A stretch of DNA of 5,837 bases. Source: Bacteroidales bacterium. GTDB taxonomy: Bacteria; Bacteroidota; Bacteroidia; Bacteroidales; UBA3824. Positions within the stretch are counted from its first letter, which is position 1, and each line of letters starts with the position of its first letter. Positions 4,801-5,837 of the stretch are shown here, one piece after another. The translations under genes were made by a program, and so were the position numbers. Below the pieces are notes generated by a model. The model ran no database searches. It was not told the DNA's origin and saw only the letters and a program-made list of their open reading frames with translations. The stretch is taken from the NCBI GenBank assembly GCA_016287995.1, contig JAEEXW010000207.1, forward strand, positions 1 through 5,837. Direction: 5' to 3'.

Positions 4801-5837
4801 ATGTCAAATGCTGAAATAGAATCAATTACAAAAAATTTGGAAATTTCGTATGCTGATTTTCAAAGCGAGCCTTCCCAAAAAAACAAAAATAATATGCTGA
4901 ATTCGATGCTGAAAATTTGTCAGTTTTATGCTCAGGAGGGTGATTATAAATCGTTTGAAAAAATATTTATCAGTGTTAGAAATTTAGAGGGATTGACATT
5001 TTCAGAAGAAATAAGCAAATTATTAGCGGAATGTTTTTTAAAACTTACGGCAGCGGCAAGGAATATGATTTTTCAGCAACCTGAAATTTTGGACGGTCTT
5101 TTTACGTTGATGATAGATTTGAAAATGAAAACACCGTGCAGAGAATACGTTTGTCTGTATAAAAGCGTTCATAAATTTAGAAAACCGTGGAAAGGTTACT
5201 TGGATTTTTGCCGTTGGTGGAATATGGAAAATTTTATGGACGAAGATTATGTTATCGAAGCGGGTTCAAAAATGTCGTTAGCGGAATCTGCTTTGATTTT
5301 TTTTACTAAACGTGTGATTAACAGTTCTTTCGACGAGGATTTTGCAAAATTGGCGTTGACTTTTATTCGTAAAAAAATTAAATATAATCTTTCGGTTTAT
5401 TCAAATTATTATATAGCAAAATTGCTTTTGCGGTTGAAATTCAATAACGAGCAGATACGCAGCGTTTTACGTCCATTCATCAAAGAAAAACCGTTGAAAC
5501 CCTGGGGGTGGCATTTGATGAGCAAAACGTTTTATGTTTCAAATAATTTTAATGAGAAGTATGCGTGTCTTTTGTTGGCCTTGAATGTGGGAAAGGATTT
5601 TAAAGAAGAGATTTTAAACGGGATTTATTTGGATTTAGCATTGATGTTCAAGGATTTAAATAAGTTTGGGAATGCTAAGTTTTTCTTTGAAATTTATTTT
5701 AGAATCAAAAAAAAATACAAACATAAAATTCCGGAATTTATTATCAAGATTGCGCGTGAAAATTGGTATCAATCAGTTATTTCAGAGCGTCCGAATACGA
5801 GTTTTGATTACAAGGAAGTTTGCAGAGAAATTTATAG
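4801..5837 (+). CDS. Large helical, probably TPR-like protein, 3' end missing
   Basis: Open from ATG 4801 to the window edge, 345 codons with no stop; the C-terminus lies outside. No signal peptide or membrane helix is seen. The visible part is almost wholly alpha-helical, with aromatic and Leu/Lys-rich amphipathic helices like a TPR-type solenoid. Notable blocks are 'YLDFCRWWNMENFMDEDY' (133-150), 'MSLAESALIFFTKRV' (158-172), 'YIAKLLLRL' (204-212), 'PWGWHLMSKTF' (234-244), 'KYACLLLALNVG' (253-264), and 'KIPEFIIKIARENWY' (309-323). From memory this pattern (W..L/F..WW...NF..EDY, then W-W, ACL.LAL, IP..I....WY) recalls Bacteroidota TPR-like proteins annotated as DUF7017; this is tentative. Its function is unknown. 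The frame upstream of ATG 4801 stays open back to 4741 but has no ATG, GTG or TTG, so 4801 is the only credible start. A/T-rich codons dominate. Confidence 0.8.
   Translation, partial: MSNAEIESITKNLEISYADFQSEPSQKNKNNMLNSMLKICQFYAQEGDYKSFEKIFISVRNLEGLTFSEEISKLLAECFLKLTAAARNMIFQQPEILDGLFTLMIDLKMKTPCREYVCLYKSVHKFRKPWKGYLDFCRWWNMENFMDEDYVIEAGSKMSLAESALIFFTKRVINSSFDEDFAKLALTFIRKKIKYNLSVYSNYYIAKLLLRLKFNNEQIRSVLRPFIKEKPLKPWGWHLMSKTFYVSNNFNEKYACLLLALNVGKDFKEEILNGIYLDLALMFKDLNKFGNAKFFFEIYFRIKKKYKHKIPEFIIKIARENWYQSVISERPNTSFDYKEVCREIY

Overview
The window looks like chromosomal DNA of a Bacteroidota organism, probably Bacteroidales. It is AT-rich, and its genes lack Shine-Dalgarno sequences at usable distances and instead have A-rich leaders. 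Two promoters fit the Bacteroidota sigma-ABfr pattern (TTG or TTTG, 19 nt, TAnnTTTG). The proteins also match recalled Bacteroidota versions closely: a short SerA with Lys in place of the catalytic His, a DUF1573 protein, and the N-terminus of a class I/II aminotransferase. All family assignments come from reading the sequence and from memory; no database search was run.

Left part (1-4006, all minus strand). In transcription order the genes are serC (phosphoserine aminotransferase), serA (3-phosphoglycerate dehydrogenase), a DUF1015 protein, a secreted DUF1573 protein, and the start of a PLP-dependent aminotransferase that runs off the left edge. SerA and SerC catalyse the first two steps of serine synthesis from 3-phosphoglycerate. 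No serB-like phosphatase gene is visible, and the DUF1015 gene sits where the last pathway gene might be expected. A strong hairpin followed by a T-run separates serA from the DUF1015 gene. serC-serA may therefore end there or be attenuated, with the DUF1015-DUF1573-aminotransferase genes read at a lower level or from a promoter I could not find.

Centre (4007-4251) is a divergent control region. A promoter facing left serves serC, with a 12-bp perfect palindrome at the expected transcript start. A textbook promoter facing right serves the tRNAs.

Right part (4252-5837, plus strand). Two tRNA-Lys(UUU) genes lie exactly 100 bp apart and differ by two base-pair swaps and one loop change. A hairpin terminator follows, then a small two-helix membrane protein gene, then a long open frame (4801 to the edge) that is cut off by the window. 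The long frame encodes an all-helical, probably TPR-like protein with no assured function. This unassigned pair behind the tRNAs is the least understood part of the window; the rest is largely housekeeping. I found no CRISPR array, transposase, rRNA or attachment-site duplication.
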